This document shows positions 1 through 5,118 of a stretch of DNA of 5,507 nucleotides, one piece after another (within the stretch, counting starts at the first letter, position 1; every line of letters starts with the position of its first letter). Both the position numbers and the translations under genes were made by a program. Source of the stretch: Caldisericaceae bacterium (GTDB taxonomy: Bacteria; Calditrichota; Calditrichia; Calditrichales; Calditrichaceae); contig JAGHBR010000175.1 of NCBI GenBank assembly GCA_021160885.1, positions 1 through 5,507 on the forward strand, read 5' to 3'. The notes beneath the pieces were generated by a model. It was not told where the DNA came from. It was given only the letters and a program-made list of their open reading frames with translations, and did not search any database.

Positions 1-902
1 AAATAATATTGTCTTACACAAGAACACTTCATCCGTTAAAGAAATTCTTTTTACCACCAGTGGAAACGTTGCTTGAATTTGATCTGGAAAAAAATGAAGT
101 CATGTCACCTGAAATTCCGATTGAAGACCGGTTCTTTTTGGGTGTGCATTCCTATGATATGAAAGCCATTTTGTTGCTGGATTACAGTTTTAAAAAAGGT
201 AATCCGGAAGCCAATTACTTAAAACGCAGAGAACGATCGGTTTTTATTGGAGTTTCGTATCAGCCGGATGAATATCATTTTGCAAGTGATTTGGGAATTG
301 ATCCCTATGACGTTTCCGGCTTTTCCTTATTTCTCGAACCTGTTGAAAAAGGTTATTTGATTTTTGAAGTAGATGAGATCGGTAAAAGATTGCTGCAGGA
401 ATTTGATGCGGGTCTTCCTTTGAACAGTCCGTTGGAACTCGAAATACCCGAGCACAAACCGCGCATTAAGATGCACCATAACCGGCTGCCACAAATTTTT
501 GAACATGTCTATCATTCAAAAGTCTGGAAAGAAGTGGCACAAAAATGCCTGGGCTGCGGTACCTGTAATTTGTTGTGCGCCACCTGTTATTGTTTTGATG
601 TGATTGACGAAGTTAATCTGGATATGAAAACCGGTAAAAGAGAACGACGTTGGGATGGCTGCATGCTTAATCCTTTTGCAGAGGTGGCCGGTGGTGAGAA
701 TTTCAGACCAACGCTCGATTCCCGTACGCGCCATCGTTTGTACCGAAAATTTAAATATCAGACCGATCAGACCGGCGAATTACATTGTGTTGGTTGCGGG
801 CGCTGTTCAAAATACTGCCCGGCCAGCATTGCTATGATCGATATCGTTAATCAACTGATCGAAGATTACAACAAACAGCAGCAAGCTGTGAGTTTGGTTT
901 AA
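1..902 (+). CDS. hydB: Group 3b [NiFe] hydrogenase beta subunit (4Fe-4S electron-transfer protein), 5' partial
   Basis: This is the iron-sulfur beta subunit of a cytosolic NAD(P)-linked hydrogenase, which passes electrons between the small subunit and the flavin subunit. The frame is open to the left edge (first full codon at base 3). The TTG at 9 is probably an internal Leu codon, because family members carry several tens of residues before the HPLKKFFLPPVETL segment, which begins here almost at once. Numbering from that TTG, the C-terminal third holds two ferredoxin-like clusters: C180, C183, C186, C190, followed by C193 and C195 in the family-typical ATCYCFDV, and then C260, C263, C266, C270 (CVGCGRC...CPA). 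Archaeal SHI beta subunits and AsrA of anaerobic sulfite reductase share this layout; the hydrogenase genes next door decide for HydB. The fourth Cys of the first motif is followed by Ala, where Pro is usual. hydG follows after an 8-bp gap. Confidence 0.9.
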   Translation, partial: IILSYTRTLHPLKKFFLPPVETLLEFDLEKNEVMSPEIPIEDRFFLGVHSYDMKAILLLDYSFKKGNPEANYLKRRERSVFIGVSYQPDEYHFASDLGIDPYDVSGFSLFLEPVEKGYLIFEVDEIGKRLLQEFDAGLPLNSPLELEIPEHKPRIKMHHNRLPQIFEHVYHSKVWKEVAQKCLGCGTCNLLCATCYCFDVIDEVNLDMKTGKRERRWDGCMLNPFAEVAGGENFRPTLDSRTRHRLYRKFKYQTDQTGELHCVGCGRCSKYCPASIAMIDIVNQLIEDYNKQQQAVSLV

Positions 903-908
903 AGAGGG
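903..908 (+). promoter_or_regulatory. Ribosome binding site deciding the hydG start
   Basis: AGAGGG lies directly after the hydB stop. It is only 2 nt from the ATG at 911 but 8 nt from the ATG at 917. The normal spacing favours 917 as the real start of hydG; 911 would add just two residues (Met-Phe). Confidence 0.55.
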
Positions 909-916
909 ACATGTTT

Positions 917-1756
917 ATGGAAACTTTAACTGTTGAAGCAAAAGAACTTTACATTCCTGTTTTGGCAACCATTGATCAGGTAGAACAATTAACCGCTACT
1001 GAAAAACGTTTTCACATTGTAATGCCTGAAGGCCATGAATTTGAACATCAGCCTGGCCAGTTTGTAGAAGTGTCAATCTTCGGCTTTGGCGAGGCACCAA
1101 TTTCCATCAGCTCATCGCCAACTAGAAGACCCGGTTTTGAATTAACGGTGCGTCGCACCGGACGCCTTACCGAAAAAATGCACCAATTGCAAGCCGGTAG
1201 TTTGATTGGCATACGCGGTCCATTTGGTCATGGCTTTGAAATACAAAAATTCGAGGGCAAAGATGTTTTATTTGTAGCCGGTGGCATTGGTTTGGCTCCA
1301 TTAAAATCACTGATTGAATACACGCTGGACAACAGACAGGATTTCAATAGAGTGATCATCCTGTACGGTACCAAAAATCCATCCGAAATACTTTATCCGA
1401 AAGAGATCGAAGAATGGCAACAGAGGGATGATGTGGAATTTCACATGACGGTTGACCGGGCCGATGCTACCTGGAAAGGTAACGTAGGGGTGATTACAAC
1501 TTTGATTCCGCCCTTAAAATTAGACATTGAAAACACCATTGCTGCAATTGTGGGCCCGCCAGTCATGTACAAGTTTGTAGTCATGGCCTTGAAGGGCAAA
1601 CGTCTGCCTGACGCCAACATGTACCTTTCTCTGGAAAGAAGAATGAAGTGCGGCGTGGGAAAATGTGGTCATTGTCAAATTAATCACAGTTATGTTTGCC
1701 AGGATGGGCCGGTCTACCATTATCCGGTTCTTAAAGAATTAGAGGAGGCATTATGA
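917..1756 (+). CDS. hydG: Group 3b [NiFe] hydrogenase gamma subunit (FAD, NAD(P)H and [2Fe-2S] binding)
   Basis: This 279-residue flavoprotein is the diaphorase end of the hydrogenase, where electrons are exchanged with NAD(P)(H). It has the ferredoxin-NADP reductase fold. An N-terminal FAD barrel contains HQPGQFVEV and EAPISISSSP (about residues 45-68; the latter replaces the usual RxYS), then the IRGPFGHGF flavin/phosphate loop (about 99-107). The nucleotide-binding half follows, with VLFVAGGIGLAP (about 117-128), YGTKNPSEIL and VGPPVMY. At the C-terminus C245, C250, C253 and C261 (CGVGKCGHC...VC) bind a [2Fe-2S] cluster. Length is normal for HydG/AsrB/PyrK-like proteins. ATG 917 is chosen over ATG 911 on ribosome-binding-site spacing. 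The last codons overlap hydD by 4 bp (ATGA). This is not the [FeFe]-hydrogenase radical-SAM maturase that shares the name HydG. AsrB is the nearest alternative, but the NiFe subunits next door argue against it. NAD versus NADP preference cannot be read with confidence. Confidence 0.92.
   Translation: METLTVEAKELYIPVLATIDQVEQLTATEKRFHIVMPEGHEFEHQPGQFVEVSIFGFGEAPISISSSPTRRPGFELTVRRTGRLTEKMHQLQAGSLIGIRGPFGHGFEIQKFEGKDVLFVAGGIGLAPLKSLIEYTLDNRQDFNRVIILYGTKNPSEILYPKEIEEWQQRDDVEFHMTVDRADATWKGNVGVITTLIPPLKLDIENTIAAIVGPPVMYKFVVMALKGKRLPDANMYLSLERRMKCGVGKCGHCQINHSYVCQDGPVYHYPVLKELEEAL
1743..1748 (+). promoter_or_regulatory. Ribosome binding site for hydD inside the end of hydG
   Basis: A perfect AGGAGG lies 4 nt before the ATG at 1753, within the last codons of hydG. 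With the ATGA overlap it supports translational coupling of the gamma and delta subunits. Confidence 0.75.
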
Positions 1757-2529
1757 GCCAGGAAAAGAAAAATGGTAAACTCAAGGTAGCCTTTTTTGAT
1801 TTTACCAGTTGCGAGGGTTGCCAGTTAAATAAACTCAATTTTGAGAATGAATTACTGGATTTGCTGAAATATGTAGATATCGTTGAATTTCGTGAAGCAA
1901 TGGATGACAAGGCAGAAGAATATGATATTGCTTTTGTAGAGGGCAGTATTTCAACTCCGTCTTGTGTACAAAGAATCTACGATATTCGGCGCCGCAGTAA
2001 AATTTTAGTTGCTTTAGGTCAGTGCGCCGTAAGCGGTGGTATTAATGCCATGCGTAATGAACAGCCACTGGAAAAAGTTCAGGAAGAGGTTTACGGCGAG
2101 CACAAATATCTTTTTCCCTCCATGCCGGCTTTACCAGTAAGCGCCGTGGTTAAGGTTGATTACGAAGTGCGCGGCTGTCCCATGAGCGCGCCGGAATATC
2201 TGCACGTCTTTAAATCACTGGTATTAGGTAGAAAGCCGGAAACTAAAGATTACGCGGTTTGCGTGGAATGTAAGTTAAAAGAAAATGAATGCGTGTTAGA
2301 AAAAGGCATGTTCTGTTTGGGGCCTATTACACGCGCCGGCTGTGATGCTATTTGTCCTTCCAATGGGCAATACTGCACCGGTTGCCGTGGACTGGTTTCC
2401 AATGTCAATAAGAACGGAGCGGTTGAAATGTTAAAACAACACGGCTTTTCCGTTGAAGAAGCATTGAAACGCATGAAAATGTTTAACACCAATGATTTGG
2501 AAAAAGAAATTTGCTGGGGGAAAGAATGA
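1753..2529 (+). CDS. hydD: Group 3b [NiFe] hydrogenase small (delta) subunit
   Basis: This 258-residue small subunit relays electrons from the Ni-Fe site through Fe-S clusters. The proximal cluster ligands are visible as C20 and C23 (TSCEGCQLN), C91 (GQCAVSGG) and C142 (RGCPMS). The C-terminal part has eight further cysteines, C170, C173, C180, C188, C197, C201, C208 and C211, enough for two more [4Fe-4S] clusters. This agrees with three clusters in archaeal SHI delta subunits. There is no Tat signal peptide and no C-terminal membrane anchor, so the enzyme is cytosolic, unlike uptake (group 1) hydrogenases. The start at ATG 1753 has a perfect Shine-Dalgarno and a 4-bp overlap with hydG; the stop overlaps the hydA start by 4 bp. 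The CEGCQLN form and the lack of a signal fit group 3; a methanogen-type (3a/3c) role is unlikely given hydB and hydG in the operon. Confidence 0.94.
   Translation: MSQEKKNGKLKVAFFDFTSCEGCQLNKLNFENELLDLLKYVDIVEFREAMDDKAEEYDIAFVEGSISTPSCVQRIYDIRRRSKILVALGQCAVSGGINAMRNEQPLEKVQEEVYGEHKYLFPSMPALPVSAVVKVDYEVRGCPMSAPEYLHVFKSLVLGRKPETKDYAVCVECKLKENECVLEKGMFCLGPITRAGCDAICPSNGQYCTGCRGLVSNVNKNGAVEMLKQHGFSVEEALKRMKMFNTNDLEKEICWGKE
2516..2521 (+). promoter_or_regulatory. Ribosome binding site deciding the hydA start
   Basis: A G-rich GGGGGA lies 4 nt before the ATG at 2526. It is within the hydD 3' end and supports 2526 rather than the in-frame TTG at 2511, for which the site would lie inside the coding sequence. 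Confidence 0.5.
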
Positions 2530-3830
2530 GTAGAGATCTATCAATAAATGTCCACCATGTTACCCGTGTGGAAGGGCATGGCAATATTGTTGTGGATGTT
2601 AAAAACGGTGTTCTGAAAAAAGCCGAATTGGATATTGTTGAACCGCCTCGTTTTTTTGAGGCCATGCTCAAGGGGCGTAACTTCCACGAAGTAGCGATCA
2701 TTACTTCAAGAATTTGCGGTATTTGTTGTCTTGGCCATCAAATGACATCATTACGTGCTACCGAAAACGCACTGGGACTCGAAATTTCTGAGCAAACGGA
2801 AATTTTACGCAAAATTTTGATCCACGGTGCAACCTTTCAAAGCAATGTGTTGCATGCCCTGTTCCTGGCTACTCCGGATTTTCTGAATGTCGGTTCTGTT
2901 TTTCCGTTGGTCAACACGCATAAAGATGTTGTGTTGGCAGCTCTGCGCTTAAAACGTCTGGCCAACGATATTGGCGATGTGATTAGTGGCCGGGCAATAC
3001 ATCCCATAAGCATTGTACCAGGCGGATTTACAAAGTTACCAAGCGAAAGCGAAATCAAAGAACTACGCGAAAAATTAGCAAACGAAGGAATGAAAGATGC
3101 GCTATTTGCTATTGATGTATTAGCTTCGTTGGCGGATCAGATTCCTCAGTTTGAACGTGAAACAGAGTACATTAGCCTTTACAATGACAAGGAATACGCT
3201 TTTTACGATGGTCTGATCTGTTCTTCTGATGTCGGGCTTGTTCCTGTGGAAGAATATGAAGATGTGACAAATGAATTTGTGGTGCCGCATTCTACCAGTA
3301 AACACACGCGCTTTAACCGTAGTTCTTACATGGTGGGGGCTATGGCACGTTTTAACAATAGTCATAAACTGCTTAAACCAAAAGCACAGGAAGTGGCCAA
3401 AAAATTGGGCCTAATAGCACCTTGCCACAATCCATACATGATTACCGTAGCTCAAATGGTAGAAGTAGTACACTGCATTGAAGATGCCATTGATTTGATG
3501 GACATTTTATTGGAACGGGGCATCAAGGACGAGAAGCCAAACCAGAATCCAACACGTTTTGGACGAGGCATTGCCTCTACTGAGGTACCGCGTGGCATTT
3601 TGTTCCACGATTACACATACAACCGCAAAGGCCAGATCGAAAAAGCCAATTGTGTTATTCCAACCGGACAAAATCTGGCCAATATTGATGATGACATGAA
3701 AAAATTGGTACCGGAAATTCTTGACGAACCGAAAGAAGAAATCACCAAAAAACTGGAAATGCTGGTTCGCGCCTATGACCCTTGCATTTCCTGTTCAGTT
3801 CACATGTTAGATGTTACTTTTGAAGAGTAA
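2526..3830 (+). CDS. hydA: Group 3b [NiFe] hydrogenase large (alpha) catalytic subunit
   Basis: This 434-residue subunit carries the Ni-Fe(CN)2CO active site for reversible H2 oxidation. The N-terminal HHVTRVEGHGN includes the conserved Glu16 of RVEGH. The L1 motif RICGICCLGH gives Ni ligands C64 and C67, with H71 after them; the L2 motif DPCISCSVH gives C420, C423 and H426. The conserved EVPRG (E353-G357) contributes the arginine above the active site. After H426 only eight residues remain (MLDVTFEE). In this family a C-terminal peptide of varying length is cut off after Ni insertion, so this is probably the cleaved tail. The start at ATG 2526 (ATGA overlap with hydD, G-rich ribosome binding site) is preferred over TTG 2511. 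All four Ni ligands are present, so the enzyme should be active. An extra cysteine (C68) directly after Ni ligand C67 is uncommon in my recollection. Subgroup 3b is inferred from operon partners rather than from a tree. Confidence 0.95.
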   Translation: MSRDLSINVHHVTRVEGHGNIVVDVKNGVLKKAELDIVEPPRFFEAMLKGRNFHEVAIITSRICGICCLGHQMTSLRATENALGLEISEQTEILRKILIHGATFQSNVLHALFLATPDFLNVGSVFPLVNTHKDVVLAALRLKRLANDIGDVISGRAIHPISIVPGGFTKLPSESEIKELREKLANEGMKDALFAIDVLASLADQIPQFERETEYISLYNDKEYAFYDGLICSSDVGLVPVEEYEDVTNEFVVPHSTSKHTRFNRSSYMVGAMARFNNSHKLLKPKAQEVAKKLGLIAPCHNPYMITVAQMVEVVHCIEDAIDLMDILLERGIKDEKPNQNPTRFGRGIASTEVPRGILFHDYTYNRKGQIEKANCVIPTGQNLANIDDDMKKLVPEILDEPKEEITKKLEMLVRAYDPCISCSVHMLDVTFEE

Positions 3831-3832
3831 AG

Positions 3833-4300
3833 ATGAAAGTAATTGCTTTAGGAAATCGTTTAAGAGGAGATGACGCCATCGGGCCTGTGATTCTCGATCG
3901 ATTAAAGGAAATTGACCTACCTATCCCCCTTTGTTTTATTGAGGCCGGGTCCGATGCGTTTACTCTCCTGGAACATTTAAGTGATTCTGAACCTGTGTTA
4001 CTGATAGACAGTGCTCAGATGGGCTGTCAGACTGGAACTATTCGCGTATTTGATTTGAATAAAAATTTTGTAATGAGTGAAAATTTGATTTCATTACACG
4101 GGTTTAGTTTTGCTGAGGTGCTTTCTATTGCACACAGCCTTGGTCCCGTTGCACCTTGTAAAATTATTGGCGTACAGCCCAAGAGTATTGAATTTGGTCA
4201 GCCTCTTTCACCCGAAGTCGAGGAGGCCATTCCAGAAATATTGAACGTGATAATTGAGGAGGCAAAAGCAAATGCCGAAAAAAGTTTTGATTATCGATGA
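3833..4300 (+). CDS. Hydrogenase maturation endopeptidase (HycI/HybD family, peptidase M52)
   Basis: This 155-residue cytosolic protease removes the C-terminal peptide of the large subunit once nickel is in place. The family N-terminus ALGNRLRGDDAIGP is present (residues 5-18). By analogy with the Glu/Asp/His nickel-sensing residues of E. coli HybD, the likely equivalents are D14 of RGDD, D59 of LLIDSAQ and H89 of SLHGF. HPxS-type and other protease families do not fit. Length is usual (about 150-170). It starts 2 bp after the hydA stop, which points strongly to hydA as substrate. No clear Shine-Dalgarno lies before ATG 3833, so translation is probably coupled to hydA. The last 29 bp overlap the response regulator gene in another frame. 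The substrate assignment is inferred from position; the family assignment is seen in the motifs. Confidence 0.92.
   Translation: MKVIALGNRLRGDDAIGPVILDRLKEIDLPIPLCFIEAGSDAFTLLEHLSDSEPVLLIDSAQMGCQTGTIRVFDLNKNFVMSENLISLHGFSFAEVLSIAHSLGPVAPCKIIGVQPKSIEFGQPLSPEVEEAIPEILNVIIEEAKANAEKSFDYR
4256..4262 (+). promoter_or_regulatory. Ribosome binding site deciding the response regulator start
   Basis: GAGGAGG lies 9 nt before ATG 4272, inside the protease gene. It fixes the start at 4272; the in-frame TTG at 4254 would place the site inside the coding sequence and add a non-homologous hexapeptide before the MPKKVLIIDDD start. Confidence 0.75.
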
Positions 4301-4658
4301 TGATATTGACCTGGTCGAAGCCATGCGTATTACACTGGAAAATGCCGGATTCGAAGTAATTGACGCGCAGGATGGCTTAAAAGGTCTTGAAAAAGCAAGA
4401 GATGAAAAACCAGATCTGATTATTTTGGATGTCATGATGGGAACTCAGGATGAAGGTTTCCATGTCGCCTACCAGATGCGTCAGGATGCAGAATTGCAAG
4501 GGATTCCGATCATCATGCTTACGGCCGTAGGCCAGGAAACAGGTTTTAAATTTGATAAGGACAAAGACGAAGACTTTTTACCTGTAGATGAATTCATAGA
4601 AAAACCAGTCGATCCGCAAAAATTGATTGAAAAAGTTAAAGTCAACTTAGGTATGTAA
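4272..4658 (+). CDS. Single-domain (CheY-like) response regulator, hydrogenase-cluster associated
   Basis: This 128-residue protein is a lone receiver domain with no DNA-binding or enzymatic output. The acidic pocket is D9-D10-D11 (IIDDD), the phospho-acceptor is D53 (LIILDVMM), the switch threonine is T84 (IIMLTA), and the conserved lysine is K111 of EKP. Two departures from plain CheY are visible. MMGTQDEGFHVA replaces the usual MMPxMDGxE after D53. An acidic stretch with phenylalanines (GFKFDKDKDEDFLPVD, 91-106) lengthens the segment between T84 and K111 to 27 residues, against about 22 in CheY. I recall similar receivers near hydrogenase or heterodisulfide reductase clusters, but could not check. 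It overlaps the protease gene by 29 bp and is the last gene before the terminator, so it should be co-transcribed with the hydrogenase. It probably acts by protein-protein contact or phosphotransfer. The kinase at 5119 is a candidate partner (inference). Confidence 0.9.
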   Translation: MPKKVLIIDDDIDLVEAMRITLENAGFEVIDAQDGLKGLEKARDEKPDLIILDVMMGTQDEGFHVAYQMRQDAELQGIPIIMLTAVGQETGFKFDKDKDEDFLPVDEFIEKPVDPQKLIEKVKVNLGM

Positions 4659-4687
4659 ACATCCCCCCAAAACATAAACCATAGATC

Positions 4688-4723
4688 ATTGCGTAAAGCC
4701 AGTGGCTTTACGCAATTTTTTCT
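4688..4723 (+). terminator. Rho-independent terminator of the hyd operon
   Basis: A 12-bp perfect inverted repeat (4689-4700 and 4704-4715; 13 bp if A4688-T4716 is counted) with a 3-nt loop (AGT) is followed by a T-rich run, TTTTTTCT. It lies 30 bp after the response regulator stop, on the strand expected for the end of the hydBGDA-protease-regulator transcript. There is no matching A-tract on the left, so it is probably one-directional. Confidence 0.92.
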
Positions 4724-4770
4724 AAAACATAATACTGCAATAAAAATTAAAAGCCGCTCAGCAAAGCATG

Positions 4771-4799
4771 TTGAATGTTAAATTTTAAATTTTGAATGT
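4771..4799. repeat. Low-complexity degenerate repeat patch
   Basis: TTGAATGT occurs at 4771-4778 and again at 4792-4799, separated by an AT-only core that contains a perfect tandem of the 7-mer AAATTTT (4780-4793). It looks like a short remnant of intergenic simple-sequence repeats. No function is evident. Confidence 0.45.
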
Positions 4800-5031
4800 A
4801 TTTCTATGGTTAATTACTTGTTCCTGGTTCCTCTATTATGGTTTCTGCTTCTTGCTTAAAACTTTGTAAATTAAGCATTTAATAAATGAATTTTAACTTC
4901 AATGCATGGCTGTCTGGTCAAATTACTCAGTGTGTTGTGCTACTAACCACTTATATTCGTATCGAATTAGAATGTCATGCTACAATTCATATATTTTACC
5001 ATTTAACAAAAAAGTGATATGTGATTTTTCA

Positions 5032-5049
5032 AAATAAGTACAAATAAGT
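5032..5049 (+). repeat. Pair of 8-bp direct repeats, one helical turn apart
   Basis: AAATAAGT occurs at 5032-5039 and 5042-5049, a 10-bp period. The pair lies about 70-87 bp before the kinase start codon, just upstream of the AT-rich candidate promoter. In-phase direct repeats at such a place are typical of regulator binding sites, but in AT-rich DNA chance is a real alternative. Confidence 0.3.
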
Positions 5050-5060
5050 GTTTTAAAGCC

Positions 5061-5089
5061 TTCTTTTTTTGTGAAAAATTTTATATATT
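5061..5089 (+). promoter_or_regulatory. Possible promoter of the sensor kinase gene
   Basis: TATATT at 5084-5089 is a candidate -10 box, with TTCTTT (5061-5066) 17 bp upstream as a weak -35. The DNA between is T/A-rich. It lies downstream of the terminator and 29 bp before the ATG. The sequence is so AT-rich that this remains tentative. Confidence 0.25.
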
Positions 5090-5118
5090 ACATAAAACTT
5101 AAATCCAGGATAACAGCC

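Larger units (their letters stand above)
4724..5118. other. AT-rich non-coding region between the hyd operon and the sensor kinase
   Basis: I see no credible coding region, tRNA or structured RNA in this 395-bp stretch, which has frequent stops on both strands. It holds small features only: a low-complexity patch with repeated TTGAATGT and AAATTTT (4771-4799), a short TTCCTGGTTCCT repeat (4821-4832), a 7-bp inverted repeat TGCTTAA/TTAAGCA (4853-4859 and 4871-4877), a small palindrome ATTCG-TAT-CGAAT (4955-4967), and direct repeats of AAATAAGT 10 bp apart (5032-5049). The right end probably holds the promoter of the next gene. Confidence 0.6.

Noticed and set aside
9..11. TTG at 9 as the true start of hydB
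   Set aside because: The frame is open to the window edge, no Shine-Dalgarno is visible, and the family has further N-terminal sequence before the KKFFLPPVETL segment; the gene is most likely cut by the window.
1..1756. Anaerobic sulfite reductase AsrA-AsrB pair
   Set aside because: The subunits are homologous, but no siroheme AsrC follows; NiFe small and large subunits do, with overlapping genes.
2511..2525. TTG at 2511 as start of hydA
   Set aside because: ATG 2526 has the ATGA overlap and a G-rich ribosome binding site at normal distance; the extra MLGER has no family support.
2250..2701. Reverse-strand open frames within hydD and hydA (and similar ones elsewhere)
   Set aside because: They lie fully opposite strongly motif-supported genes, lack ribosome binding sites and show no recognisable domains.
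1753..3830. Methanogen-type F420-reducing or MvhADG hydrogenase (group 3a/3c)
   Set aside because: The partners are an AsrA-like beta subunit and an FAD/[2Fe-2S] NAD(P)-binding gamma subunit, not FrhB or MvhD/HdrA.
4853..4877. Inverted repeat TGCTTAA/TTAAGCA as a second terminator
   Set aside because: Seven AT-rich pairs with an 11-nt loop and no proper T-tract; likely chance in AT-rich DNA.
4955..4967. Palindrome ATTCG-TAT-CGAAT as an operator
   Set aside because: Only 5-bp arms, about 160 bp from the next gene, with no second copy seen in the window; too weak to call.
4659..5118. CRISPR array, tRNA, riboswitch or insertion sequence in the gap
   Set aside because: No regular repeat-spacer pattern, cloverleaf, conserved aptamer core, terminal inverted repeats or transposase fragment could be seen.
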